Notes: generated from the letters alone by a model not told the origin. A DNA stretch of 18,767 nt from an uncultured Clostridium sp. (GCA_950059165.1 CATLUC010000022.1:1-18767), one strand, 5' to 3'; shown: positions 1-7,729, numbered from the stretch's first letter. A program made the numbers and translations.

Positions 1-33
1 AGGCAGATGCTCTCCCAGCTGAGCTAAGCGACC
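1..33 (-). tRNA. tRNA, 5' half only (Val or Ala type), cut by window edge
   Basis: The reverse complement reads as tRNA positions 1-33: acceptor strand GGTCGCT, T8 A9, D-arm GCTC/GAGC around AGCTGGGA, then TCTGC, C32 and T33. The next base would be the first of the anticodon, which lies outside the window, so identity cannot be fixed. The D-arm and the TCTGC anticodon-stem strand resemble Firmicute tRNA-Val(TAC), with tRNA-Ala as the alternative. A full-consensus promoter lies just upstream. Confidence 0.88.
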
Positions 34-55
34 ATTTCGTCTTTCGACGTTTTTT

Positions 56-84
56 ATTATACTAATTTTTTTTATACTTGTCAA
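56..84 (-). promoter_or_regulatory. Consensus sigma-A promoter of the tRNA
   Basis: On the minus strand TTGACA (84-79) is followed by exactly 17 bp and TATAAT (61-56), a perfect match to the vegetative consensus at both boxes with optimal spacing. The start would be near position 49, about 16 bases before tRNA base 1 at 33, which leaves a short 5' leader for processing. The strength fits a stable-RNA gene or operon continuing beyond the window. Confidence 0.9.
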
Positions 85-167
85 GTAGTTTTTTAAATTT
101 TTCTTAGTATTTTTATCAGATATTTATTTTTCCCTTATTTTGCTAGTGTTTCATGTTTTTTATTTTT

Positions 168-797
168 TTACAAACTACCTATAAAATAATCAAAAAATCT
201 TTTACTATTTACATCATCTAGTAATGACTCTGGGTGCCATTGAATTCCTATAAAAAACTTTTTATCTTTTGCCTCAACAGCCTCTAAAATTCCATCATCA
301 CTATAAGCCACACAATCTAGCTCAGTATAAGGCACTTTTTTTGTATGCCTACTATTTACTTTTATATTTTCTTTGCCTATAATTTTATATAACAAACTTT
401 CTTTTTTTATTGTAACATTGTGTACATATTCTTCTTCACTTGCATGATTTCCACTTTCAATTAATTCTCTATCTTTACCATTAAAAGCTTTTGCCATAAT
501 TTGAAATCCCAAACAAATACCTAATAGTGGCTTGTCCATTTCATATAAATATTTAATTATTTTGTAGTCTATATCATACATTTCTGATCCACCTGGAAAT
601 ATAATTCCATCGCAGAAGTCTACAATTTCTTTTACTTTGTAAAATTCATTTTCATTTTGAAACATTACAGGTATGCTTATAATATTTATATCATATTTTC
701 TTAAAAATGGCACTAAATCTTGCCTAAAACCATATAATTTTACTTCTTTATAATCTGATGTGTATTCCCTTGAGATTATTCCAATTGTTTTTTTCAT
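168..797 (-). CDS. Class I glutamine amidotransferase-like hydrolase (peptidase C26 / gamma-glutamyl-GABA hydrolase type)
   Basis: A 209-residue cytoplasmic enzyme. The nucleophile motif GICLGFQ places Cys95 at the elbow, the oxyanion-type motif FPGGSEMYD lies at about 68-75, and WHPES supplies His188 and Glu190, giving the Cys-His-Glu triad of class I amidotransferases. It is a stand-alone domain with no synthetase partner, as in the C26 family (PuuD-like, hydrolysis of gamma-glutamyl amides); the real substrate is not evident. I chose the ATG at 797 because GAGGAA ends only a few bases before it; an ATG seven codons upstream (818) lies in front of this ribosome site and is less likely. The gene lies downstream of the ZIP transporter after a stem-loop, so it may have its own transcript. 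Confidence 0.8.
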   Translation of the reverse strand: MKKTIGIISREYTSDYKEVKLYGFRQDLVPFLRKYDINIISIPVMFQNENEFYKVKEIVDFCDGIIFPGGSEMYDIDYKIIKYLYEMDKPLLGICLGFQIMAKAFNGKDRELIESGNHASEEEYVHNVTIKKESLLYKIIGKENIKVNSRHTKKVPYTELDCVAYSDDGILEAVEAKDKKFFIGIQWHPESLLDDVNSKRFFDYFIGSL

Positions 798-877
798 TTT
801 TTCCTCATTCCTTTCCACAAATAATTACTATATTTTTTTAGCTTCACACTACTTAAGTTAAAACATATATTTATTTA

Positions 878-923
878 AAGTGGCATAAATTTATCCCAAA
901 TATAGATTTTAATCATGCCACTT
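878..923 (-). terminator. Stem-loop after the ZIP transporter gene
   Basis: Nine-base perfect inverted repeat AAGTGGCAT (878-886) / ATGCCACTT (915-923) with a 28-base loop, beginning seven bases after the ZIP stop codon. The T-rich tail on the minus strand is poor (TTTAAATAAAT) and the loop is long. It could therefore be a weak terminator, an mRNA 3'-end stabiliser or a binding site. The rest of the 798-929 gap is AT-rich with no gene. Confidence 0.4.
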
Positions 924-929
924 GTGTTT

Positions 930-1694
930 TCATCCTAAAGCTATGTCTAATACCATCATTATGATAAATCCAATTGTTACACCAATTACACCTAACATTG
1001 ATTTTTTTCCTTGATGAATTTCTGGAACTAACTCTTCTATTACAACAAATATCATAGCTCCTGCTGCAAAAGATAATAAATAAGGTAAAATTGGTACTAC
1101 TATATTTAACAATAATACTGTAATTATAGCTGCTATTGGTTCTACAATTCCTGATAAAACACCATATAAAAATGCTTTCTTTTTGCTTGTGCCTTGCATT
1201 TTTAAAGGCATTGATATTATTGCACCTTCTGGAATGTTTTGAATTGCTATACCTATTGCTAAAACTATTGCTTCTAATAAAGAAATTCCTGCATTTCCTG
1301 CTAAAAAGCCTGCAAAGCATACACCTACTGCCATTCCCTCTGGGATATTATGTAGTGTAACCGAAAATATTAGCATATTTAGCTTTTTACCATTCCTTTT
1401 GTCTTCAATTTTCTTAGCTAATTTATTAATTACAATAAGAAACACTACACCTGCTAATACTCCTACTGCTGGTGGTATCCATGGTAATACACCTTGATTT
1501 TCTGCCATTTCAACAGAAGGTAAGATAAGTGACCATACACTTGCTGCTATCATAACTCCTGAAGCAAAACCTACAATCATTTTTTGTATTTTTTCGTTCA
1601 TATTTTTCTTTAAAAAGAATACAAAACTGCTTCCAAGACTAGTTCCAAAAAACGGTATTAGAATTCCTGCTATACTATATAATACGTTTTCCAC
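930..1694 (-). CDS. ZIP-family divalent metal transporter
   Basis: A polytopic membrane protein of 254 residues with the ZIP hallmarks. Helix IV carries HNIPEG and helix V carries QNIPEG, the paired metal-site motifs, and a later helix carries VIEELVPE. Between helices III and IV is a short basic loop (KLAKKIEDKRNGKK) instead of a His-rich one. Family knowledge predicts uptake of zinc, iron or manganese across the cytoplasmic membrane, as for ZupT. I prefer the GTG at 1694 because AGGAGG lies ten bases before it; the ATG at 1739 would add 15 residues encoded across that ribosome site. A TGA stop ends the gene, so TGA is not recoded here. No Fur/Zur-type operator was recognised. Confidence 0.85.
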   Translation of the reverse strand: MENVLYSIAGILIPFFGTSLGSSFVFFLKKNMNEKIQKMIVGFASGVMIAASVWSLILPSVEMAENQGVLPWIPPAVGVLAGVVFLIVINKLAKKIEDKRNGKKLNMLIFSVTLHNIPEGMAVGVCFAGFLAGNAGISLLEAIVLAIGIAIQNIPEGAIISMPLKMQGTSKKKAFLYGVLSGIVEPIAAIITVLLLNIVVPILPYLLSFAAGAMIFVVIEELVPEIHQGKKSMLGVIGVTIGFIIMMVLDIALG

Positions 1695-1781
1695 TTTCTT
1701 TTTGCCTCCTACATTATATAGTATGTTATAGTTAAGCATTATGTTAATCTCATTTGCAAAAGTTTATAATTTTTTATAATC

Positions 1782-1962
1782 ATGCAATAAAATATAAAAA
1801 TTAGAAAAAAGCGAATGGAAAGTAATTTTTGCTAGAACTTCTTAATTGATTTTATGGAAAATGTTCGCGCTAGGCGTGAAAGGGTGCCATAAAATCAATT
1901 TAGAAGTTATGCCAAAATTAGCTTGACCTAAGCTTTTTGATGATTTTTATATTTTATTGCAT
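1782..1962. repeat. 181-bp near-perfect palindrome, MITE-like foldback element
   Basis: The two halves are mirror images about position 1872. The outer 20 bases are identical when folded (ATGCAATAAAATATAAAAAT at 1782-1801, complement at 1943-1962). A second block pairs 21 of 22 bases (1836-1857 against 1887-1908), and the apex pairs TTCGCGC (1864-1870) with GCGTGAA (1874-1880) through one G-T pair. Both arms keep the same length, so mismatches are substitutions only. The element is flanked by TTATAA on each side (1774-1779 and 1963-1968) and begins six bases after the pncB stop codon. It has no reading frame of its own. The structure matches a non-autonomous MITE; it could also act as a terminator between pncB and the ZIP gene. 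Confidence 0.75.
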
Positions 1963-1968
1963 TTATAA

Positions 1969-3403
1969 CTATATCTTTTTTTCATTTAGCATTTCAGTTT
2001 TTAATTCATACAATTTTTGTGATAAATCCACATAGTACTTTTGTGGATTTTTTAGTCTAGTTATCTCCTCCCATAAAGTTCCTAATTGTTGCTTTTTATA
2101 TTTTGCTATTTCTTTTAAATCAGGGACTTTGTAAACCAATTTACCATTTTCAAATATCTTTTCTTGTAACTGTTTTACATAGTAATTATTTAATTTTTTT
2201 CTTTTCCAAGTATTATGCTCATCAAATATTTCATATTCACCTTTAGGTTCTTCTTCATCTGCTAGCATTATAACATCTGCTAATGCATAATTTGTGTCTT
2301 TGCAATAAAAACGATAAACCTTTTTAAAGCTTGGATTTGTGATTTTTTCTACGTTTTCGCTTATTTTTATTTTAGGAATTATTTTTCCATTTCTCTCAAT
2401 TGCAACCATTTTATAAACGCCACCAAAAACAGCATCACTTTTGGCTGTAATTAAATTTTCACCTACTCCAAAAGAATCTACTTTTGCATCTTGCTCTAAT
2501 AAAGATGTAATTAAATGTTCATCTAAAGAATTTGTAACACAAATTTTACAATCCTTATATCCTGCTTCATCTAATATCTTTCTTACCTTTTTAGATAAAT
2601 ATGCTAAATCTCCACTATCTAGCCTTACAGCCACTGGTCTTATTCCTTTTGGCTTTAAAACTTCATTAAATACCTTTATAGCATTTGGTAATCCACTTTC
2701 TAAAGTATTATATGTATCAATTAAAAATGTACAATTATTAGGATATAATTCTGCATATGTTTTAAATGCTTCATACTCATTATCAAAACTTTGTATCCAA
2801 CTATGTGCCATTGTACCACTTGCTGGCACATTAAATTTTTGTGCTGTTAATGTACAAGATGTTCCTACTGCTCCACCGAATTATTGCTGCTCTTGCTCCA
2901 TATACTGCACTAGATACGCCATGTGCTCTCCTTGCACCAAATTCCATAACAGGTCTTCCTTGTGCAGAATTTACAATTCTACTAGTTTTTGTAGCAATTA
3001 AACTTTGATGGTTGATAATTAATAATATTAGTGTTTCCAATAGTTGTGCTTCTACAAGTGGTGCTTTAATTGTAATTAATGGTTCATTTGGAAACACTAC
3101 TGTTCCCTCTGGGATAGCCCATATATCTCCTGTAAATTTAAAATTAGCTAAATAGTTTAAATATTCCTCTGAAAACATATTTTGATTTCTTAAGTATTGT
3201 ATATCTTCTTTATCAAATTTTAAATTTTGTATAGCTTCAATTACTTGTTCTAACCCTGCTATAATTGCATAACCACCATTATCTGGTATTTTTCTAAAAA
3301 AAATGTCAAAATAAGCTATATCATTCTTATTTTGGACAAAATATCCATTTGACATTGTAAATTCATAAAAATCTGCTATCAATTCCAATTTCTCTTGTTC
3401 CAT
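1969..3403 (-). CDS. pncB: Nicotinate phosphoribosyltransferase, split by a +1 shift at a CGG codon
   Basis: NAD salvage enzyme joining nicotinate and PRPP to nicotinate mononucleotide. The N-terminal part (3403-2831, codons 1-175 before the shift) holds DFYEFTMSNGYF, FFRKIPDNGGYAI and EFGARRAHG. The C-terminal part (to 1969) holds VGTS, SGTMAHSW, the aspartate strand AVRLDSGDL, and FGVGENL. Codon 176 is CGG (2878-2876); omitting its C gives ARAAII-GGAVGTS, the family sequence, and a 477-residue product of normal length. Without the shift translation stops 15 codons later. AGAGGGG sits about eight bases before the ATG. The C-terminal frame also has a GTG at 2829, but no good ribosome site was seen for it. 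The gene lies 62 bp after the signal peptidase, which has the same kind of shift. Alternative: a pseudogene or a base error. Confidence 0.85.
2876..2878 (-). other. +1 shift site 1: in-frame CGG in pncB
   Basis: Context on the minus strand: ATA ATT CGG TGG. Reading ATT, skipping C, then GGT GGA restores the nicotinate phosphoribosyltransferase frame at the conserved II-GG. No slippery repeat, Shine-Dalgarno-like stimulator or obvious hairpin is visible next to it. Confidence 0.7.
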
Positions 3404-3465
3404 TATTAACCCCTCTTTCTTTTAAATTGATTGAAAAAGAATTAAATTTTGGCTAGGAAAACTAG

Positions 3466-4057
3466 TTATTCCTTTTCTTTATACAAAATCCTCTTCTCTC
3501 TTCTTTCTTTCCTTTTATTTTCCATTCTTCCTTTACTAAAGCACATAAAAACAATTATTATAATTAAAACAATTAATGTGATTTTATTTTTTAAGACTTG
3601 CATTATTATTCCAAATTGATTAATTTTAAATTGATATTTTCCCTCTATTTGTTCATAAGTTATTTTTTCTTTATCTTCTGTATTATTATTATCACCTTTA
3701 GTTGTATACTTTTGGATTCCATCTTCTTTAATTATTTCAACAATTCTATGTGTAACATTAGTTCCACCTTGTAAAAAAGATACAATATCCCCCACTTTTA
3801 CTTCATTTTGTGGCACTTCCTTTACTAATATTGCATCACCTGTCATAATTGTTGGTTCCATACTTCCGTGATACAATTACAAAGCTTTTATATCCAAAAA
3901 AGTCTGGGGTTTGGTTTGGGTTTATAAATGATTTTATAATAAGTGTAAAATTAAATATGATAATAGGAATTAATATAATGTAAAGTATTATATTAATGAC
4001 TTTTCCTATTATATGTATTCTTTTGTTTTCTTTTTGTACTTTATCTATTTTGTACAT
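3466..4057 (-). CDS. Signal peptidase I, SipW/ER-like type, split by a +1 shift at a CGG codon
   Basis: Membrane serine protease that removes signal peptides at the outer membrane face. The product after the shift is 196 residues: an N-terminal membrane helix (about 20-42), the catalytic serine motif VSGSMEPT (Ser65), THRIV with His103 in place of the bacterial lysine, KGDNN with Asp122, and a C-terminal helix (about 147-165) followed by a very basic tail. Ser/His/Asp marks the ER-like SipW branch. Codon 64 is CGG (3868-3866); dropping C gives the obligatory Gly before Ser65. Without the shift the peptide ends nine residues later with no catalytic residue. The second part begins in the other frame with no ribosome site. 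AAGGAG lies seven bases before the ATG at 4057, and an extended -10 promoter lies upstream. Confidence 0.85.
3866..3868 (-). other. +1 shift site 2: in-frame CGG in signal peptidase
   Basis: Context GTA TCA CGG AAG; the restored reading is GTA TCA (C) GGA AGT ATG GAA, which is VS-GSME with the active-site serine two codons after the shift. The bases ATCACGGA are shared with the shift site in the ABC transporter gene. Confidence 0.7.
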
Positions 4058-4100
4058 TTCTATTCTCCTTGTATGTTAAAATTTTATCTTTTGTACAATT

Positions 4101-4109
4101 ATTATACCA
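4101..4109 (-). promoter_or_regulatory. Extended -10 promoter for signal peptidase/pncB
   Basis: TGGTATAAT on the minus strand is a full TGN extended -10 with a perfect TATAAT (4106-4101). No good -35 box is present 17 bp upstream, as is usual for extended -10 promoters. It starts about ten bases after the metK terminator T-run and about 44 bp before the signal peptidase start codon. Confidence 0.6.
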
Positions 4110-4118
4110 GTATTTTAC

Positions 4119-4149
4119 AAAAAAAGAAAGCATTTTATTAAAAGCCTTC
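4119..4149 (-). terminator. Rho-independent terminator of metK
   Basis: The stem GAAGGC/GCTTTC, extended by TTT/AAA after one mismatch, is followed on the minus strand by seven T (4125-4119). The 5' arm starts at the last base of the metK stop codon. The position separates metK from the signal peptidase/pncB unit. Confidence 0.75.
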
Positions 4150-5258
4150 TAAATTTTTATAACTTTTTCCCAAGGCAGATTTTCTTTTCCAAAATGCCCA
4201 TAATTTGTTGTTTTCGAATATATAGGTTGTTTTAAATCTAAATATTTAATAATTCCATCTGGAGTTAAATCAAACTTTGTTTTTATTAAATCTACTAATT
4301 CCTCTTGAGATTTTGTCCCTGTTCCGAAAGTATCTACATAAATAGACAATGGTTCTTCCATACCAATTGCATAAGATACTTGTATTTCACATTTTTTAGC
4401 ATAACCATTTGCAACAATATTTTTAGCAATATGCCTCATCATATAACAACTACTACGGTCTACTTTACTTGGGTCTTTTCCTGAAAAACAGCCTCCACCA
4501 TGTCTACTATATCCACCATAAGTATCTACTATAATTTTTCTTCCTGTTAAGCCTGTGTCTCCCAATGGGCCTCCAATAACAAACCTTCCTGTTGGGTTTA
4601 TATAGATGTTTGTTTTTTCATCTATCATATTTTTTTGCACTGTTTGCTTAATTACTTTTTCCATAATATCTTTTTTTAATTGCTCCATTGTTACTTCTGC
4701 TTCATGTTGTGTAGAAATTAAAATAGTTTCAATTCTTTTAGGCTTATCGTCTTCATATTCTACTGTTACTTGTGTTTTTCCATCTGGACGTAGATATGGT
4801 ATTATTTTTTCTTTTCTTACTTCTGTTAGTTTTTTTGATAATTTATGTGCCATACTAATTGCATATGGCATATAGTTTTCGGTTTCATCTGATGCAAATC
4901 CAAACATAATCCCTTGGTCTCCTGCTCCTCCTACATCTACTCCCATTGCAATATCTGGACTTTGTTTTGTTATATTTATGTCTATTTGGCAAGTTTTAGG
5001 GTCTATATCTATATTTGCCTCTCCATATCCAATGTCTTCAATTGCCTTCCTAACGATTTTTTCATAATCAACTTGTCCTTGCATTGTTATTTGACCTGCT
5101 AATGCTATTTTATTTTGAGATGCAAATGTTTCTACTGCTACCCTTGCATTTTTGTCTTGTTGTATACATTCATCTAATATTTTATCTGATATTGTATCAC
5201 ATAATTTGTCTGGATGCCCTTCTGTTACACTTTCTGATGTAAAATAATATTTGTTCAT
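4149..5258 (-). CDS. metK: S-adenosylmethionine synthetase
   Basis: Makes S-adenosylmethionine from ATP and methionine in the cytoplasm. The sequence opens with YYFTSESVTEGHPDKLCD (GHPDK at 14-18) and carries the signature GAGDQGIMFGFA (111-122), the GGPLGDTGLTGRK loop and the HGGGCFSGKDPSKVDRS motif. At 369 residues it is somewhat shorter than common bacterial MetK (about 380-400), with variant residues such as CFSGKDP and RSSCYMMRH, so it is a divergent but apparently complete copy. GAGG lies about seven bases before the ATG. It starts only 27 bp after the ATPase gene and I see no promoter between them, so it may be cotranscribed with it despite unrelated function. No SAM riboswitch is visible upstream. 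Confidence 0.95.
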   Translation of the reverse strand: MNKYYFTSESVTEGHPDKLCDTISDKILDECIQQDKNARVAVETFASQNKIALAGQITMQGQVDYEKIVRKAIEDIGYGEANIDIDPKTCQIDINITKQSPDIAMGVDVGGAGDQGIMFGFASDETENYMPYAISMAHKLSKKLTEVRKEKIIPYLRPDGKTQVTVEYEDDKPKRIETILISTQHEAEVTMEQLKKDIMEKVIKQTVQKNMIDEKTNIYINPTGRFVIGGPLGDTGLTGRKIIVDTYGGYSRHGGGCFSGKDPSKVDRSSCYMMRHIAKNIVANGYAKKCEIQVSYAIGMEEPLSIYVDTFGTGTKSQEELVDLIKTKFDLTPDGIIKYLDLKQPIYSKTTNYGHFGKENLPWEKVIKI

Positions 5259-5285
5259 TTTATTTTCCTCAACTTTCTATATTTT

Positions 5286-6578
5286 TTATGGTTTTAATGC
5301 TGTAATTGGTACTATGTAAATACCTGTTTTAGGGTCTTTTATTACCGCTGGACATTTTCCAAATATAATACACATGAATGAAGGTTTTTTTGTCATATTA
5401 TCATAAAAGTTTAATAAATTTTTCTTTGCTTCTTCAATTTGATTATATCCTAATTTTATTTCTACTGCTGCATATTCTCCATCTGCAAACTCTAAAATTG
5501 AGTCTACTTCCAGACCTGTTACATTATCTCTAAAATGATATAAATGTCCATCTAAATAATCCATATATATTCTTAAATCTCTTTCTACTAATGCTTCAAA
5601 CATAAATCCAAATGTATTTAAATCTTTTAAAAGTTTTTCTGGTGTTAATCCTAAGCAAGCACATGATAATGATGGGTCTGTAAGATGCCTTTTAGGAGAT
5701 TTTCCAACTCTGCTAGGAGAACGATAATTTTCTCCATATGCTTCTTGATTTTCTATTAAATGTAATCTATCTAATACATCTAAATAATCTATTACAGTAT
5801 CTCTACTAGATAAAAGTTCTTGACCATTTTCGTATTCTTCTATATCTTTTATTATTGTTTTATTTCCTACAATTGATGCTTCATTCCTTGCAAGTGATTT
5901 AAGCAACATTCTCATTTTATTTTTGTCTCTTCTTTTTTCTGTTTCTTCATTCATATCTATGTTTAAAATTGAATTTATATATGATTTTGGAATTAATCCG
6001 ATTTTGTTTTCACTAATATTTATATTGGCTGGCCAACCACCTCTTATTAGTAATTTTGCTAATTGTGATATTTCGATATTCCCTGTATTAATTGTTTCTT
6101 GCGTATTGTTTAGCATTTTTGTTAAAGATGCTTTTCCTGAAGAATCTCCTGATTCATATAAACTCATTGTATACATATTTAATCTTCCAATTCTTCCTGC
6201 TCCTGAGTGATGTACTTTTTCTTTCATTATTTTATCTGGTAATGTTGTAGAACCTGTTATAATAAAGTTCCCTTTTTCAGTCGTTTTATCACATTCACGC
6301 CTTACTGCATCCCATATTGTTGGAACTAAATGCCATTCATCTATTAGTTGTGGCCTTTTTTTCAAATCATTATTAAAAACTGATTTTACATCCAGTTTTG
6401 CCATTTCTCTTACATCATCATCATCCATATAAACTTCACTTTTAGAGTGTTTCAATGATGTCCATGTTTTACCACACCATTTTGGTCCTTCTATACTTAC
6501 TGCCCCAAATACAGATAAATAATCTTCTAATTTTTTTTCAATTAATCTTTTTTTATAATCATTTCTATCTAGTGCCAA
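5286..6578 (-). CDS. AAA-type ATPase of the DUF4143 group
   Basis: A 430-residue cytoplasmic protein of the common AAA_14 plus DUF4143 architecture. Walker A is GPKWCGKT (31-38), Walker B is LIDEW (78-82), and FIITGST is the sensor strand, followed by the RIGRLNMYTMSLYESG segment. The C-terminal domain has LTDPSLSCACLG and then a restriction-endonuclease-like D..EIK pattern (VDSILEFADGEYAAVEIKLG). Function is not established for the family; it is often an accessory or strain-variable gene. I chose TTG at 6578 because AGAGGTGA lies eight bases before it. The GTG at 6587 overlaps that ribosome site and would leave almost no leader from the promoter at 6598-6626. Three tandem repeats sit just upstream of that promoter. 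Confidence 0.85.
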   Translation of the reverse strand: MALDRNDYKKRLIEKKLEDYLSVFGAVSIEGPKWCGKTWTSLKHSKSEVYMDDDDVREMAKLDVKSVFNNDLKKRPQLIDEWHLVPTIWDAVRRECDKTTEKGNFIITGSTTLPDKIMKEKVHHSGAGRIGRLNMYTMSLYESGDSSGKASLTKMLNNTQETINTGNIEISQLAKLLIRGGWPANINISENKIGLIPKSYINSILNIDMNEETEKRRDKNKMRMLLKSLARNEASIVGNKTIIKDIEEYENGQELLSSRDTVIDYLDVLDRLHLIENQEAYGENYRSPSRVGKSPKRHLTDPSLSCACLGLTPEKLLKDLNTFGFMFEALVERDLRIYMDYLDGHLYHFRDNVTGLEVDSILEFADGEYAAVEIKLGYNQIEEAKKNLLNFYDNMTKKPSFMCIIFGKCPAVIKDPKTGIYIVPITALKP

Positions 6579-6597
6579 TTTGTTCACCTCTTTATTT

Positions 6598-6626
6598 AAT
6601 ATAACATTCTTTCAACAAATAGTCAA
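6598..6626 (-). promoter_or_regulatory. Promoter of the DUF4143 ATPase
   Basis: TTGACT (6626-6621), 17 bp, TATATT (6603-6598) on the minus strand. The predicted start near 6591 gives a leader of roughly 13 bases that begins just before the ribosome site AGAGGTGA, supporting the TTG start at 6578. The upstream repeat array begins seven bases from the -35 box. Confidence 0.8.
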
Positions 6627-6633
6627 TATGTAG

Positions 6634-6702
6634 TCGACACTTTTTAAGAGTTTTAATCGACACTTTTTAAGAGTTTTGTTCGACACTTTTTAGGGATTTT
6701 AA
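6634..6702 (-). repeat. Three 23-bp tandem repeats, probable operator
   Basis: Three head-to-tail units start at 6634, 6657 and 6680 with no spacer. Each contains TCGACACTTTTTA followed by a variable GAGTTTT part (plus strand); the first two match almost fully and the third diverges at its end (TAGGGATTTT). The array lies immediately upstream of the -35 box of the ATPase promoter, and its period is about two helical turns. This is the arrangement of a repeated protein-binding site. It is too short for a replication origin, and I see no CRISPR-type spacers. Confidence 0.8.
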
Positions 6703-6733
6703 TTGAATTAATGTACTATGTAGTGGAGATATG

Positions 6734-7685
6734 TTAATTTATCTTTTCTATTTCTTCTTTGCTTAGTCCTGTTGCTTCCATAATTTGTTCAATTGGCATT
6801 TTCATTTTTAATAATTTTTTTGCTATTTTTAGTTTTTCATCTTCTCTTCCCATTTCTTCTCCCTTTTTTAGTCCGAGCTTCTTCTCCTTTTTTAGTAGCA
6901 ACTGAAATTCTTGTGTTTTCGTCGTAAATATATTTTTGTTTTAGCCAATATAATTCTTGCATTTCTTGGCTACTGCTTAATTTTTTGTTTTCTTCATTTA
7001 CTTTTGCTATTTTTTCATTTCTTTCACTCGCCACTGTAATCTCCTCCTCGTTTCCTAAAATTAAATTTAGCCAGTCAGCCAATTCTCCTTTGGGTTCTTT
7101 CATTTTCCTAAATTTTACTAGATCTATAATATGTACTTCTAATTTATCTGTTAATAATTCACTTTCTTTTAAAATATCTTCTACTATTTCATTTTTATCT
7201 TTGCATTCTTCAAATTTTAAATGTGCAATGGAGTGATATTCTCTTCTATTGAAATAACTGAAATTTATTATTGCTATGGCTATTGTTTTATTTGTTTCAT
7301 TATAATTTTCGCCTATTTCAATTGTGTTTATGTATAATCTACAAACATAAAATGTTGTTCTTTCTCCAATGTTATTCTCGTCTTGTACTTGCATCTCAAT
7401 GCTTGCAACTGTTCCGTTTGAAAGTTTTGCTCTTACATCTAAAACTCCTAATTTATCATTTTTGTGATACCTTTGCAATTCTGGATTTTGGATTTCTAAG
7501 CTTTCTATTTCTATTTTTAAGATAGCTTGTAACAATCCTTTTAAATTTTTTTCTTTTCCTTGTACTCCAAATAAATTTTTAAACATGAAATCACTTGTTG
7601 CTGGTATTCTTACTATTTTACCATTATAAAGTGTTGCTCCTCCTTGGTCTTTTTCATATGTAGTTCCTTTTGTTTTTTCTATCAT
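6734..7685 (-). CDS. Rpn-family PD-(D/E)XK nuclease / putative transposase, with +1 shift at a CGG codon
   Basis: Rpn (recombination-promoting nuclease) type protein. The opening ATSDFMFKNLFG is the family start, LDVRAK and IEMQVQ form the D..ExQ active site (residues about 83-104), and FYVCRLYINTIEIGENY follows. In the unshifted frame the gene stops at 6837 with an atypical basic tail. Codon 271 is CGG (6875-6873); skipping C continues as GLKKGEEMGRED and ends in KKLLKMKMPIEQIMEATGLS plus KEEIEKIN, the usual C-terminal helix and small helix-turn-helix-like tail of this family, to a TAA at 6734 (316 residues). AAGGAAG precedes the ATG, and a promoter lies at 7701-7729. Rpn genes are generally dispersed, multicopy and horizontally mobile. 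Confidence 0.85.
6873..6875 (-). other. +1 shift site 4: in-frame CGG in Rpn gene
   Basis: Context GAA GCT CGG ACT; the restored reading is GCT (C) GGA CTA AAA AAG. The unshifted frame runs only 12 more codons and loses the conserved C-terminal tail, whereas the shifted frame gives 46 codons of typical family sequence. Confidence 0.7.
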
Positions 7686-7700
7686 TCTTCTTCCTTTCTA

Positions 7701-7729
7701 ATTTTACTACAAAATCTTTTTTTATTCAA
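7701..7729 (-). promoter_or_regulatory. Promoter of the Rpn nuclease gene
   Basis: TTGAAT (7729-7724), 17 bp, TAAAAT (7706-7701) on the minus strand, ending about 15 bp before the ATG at 7685, so the leader is very short but still includes the AAGGAAG ribosome site. Confidence 0.6.

Noticed and set aside
1711..1716. TATAAT just upstream of the ZIP ribosome site as its promoter -10
   Set aside because: Transcription would start inside the ribosome site, and no -35 box is present at the right distance.
1774..1968. TTATAA on both sides of the 181-bp palindrome as a proven target-site duplication
   Set aside because: TTATAA is itself palindromic and common in such AT-rich DNA, and it is offset by two bases on the left side, so it may be chance.
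1969..3403. pncB as a simple pseudogene
   Set aside because: Not excluded, but both halves are free of other damage, and three more genes show the same single-base event at the same codon.
6634..6702. CRISPR array or replication iterons
   Set aside because: Units are contiguous without spacers, only three copies exist, and no cas or replication gene is nearby.
6873..6875. CGG in the Rpn gene as a normal Arg codon
   Set aside because: The unshifted tail (RTKKGRRNGKRR) is unlike the family, while the shifted frame gives a long typical tail. This decision relies on family knowledge and should be confirmed by alignment.
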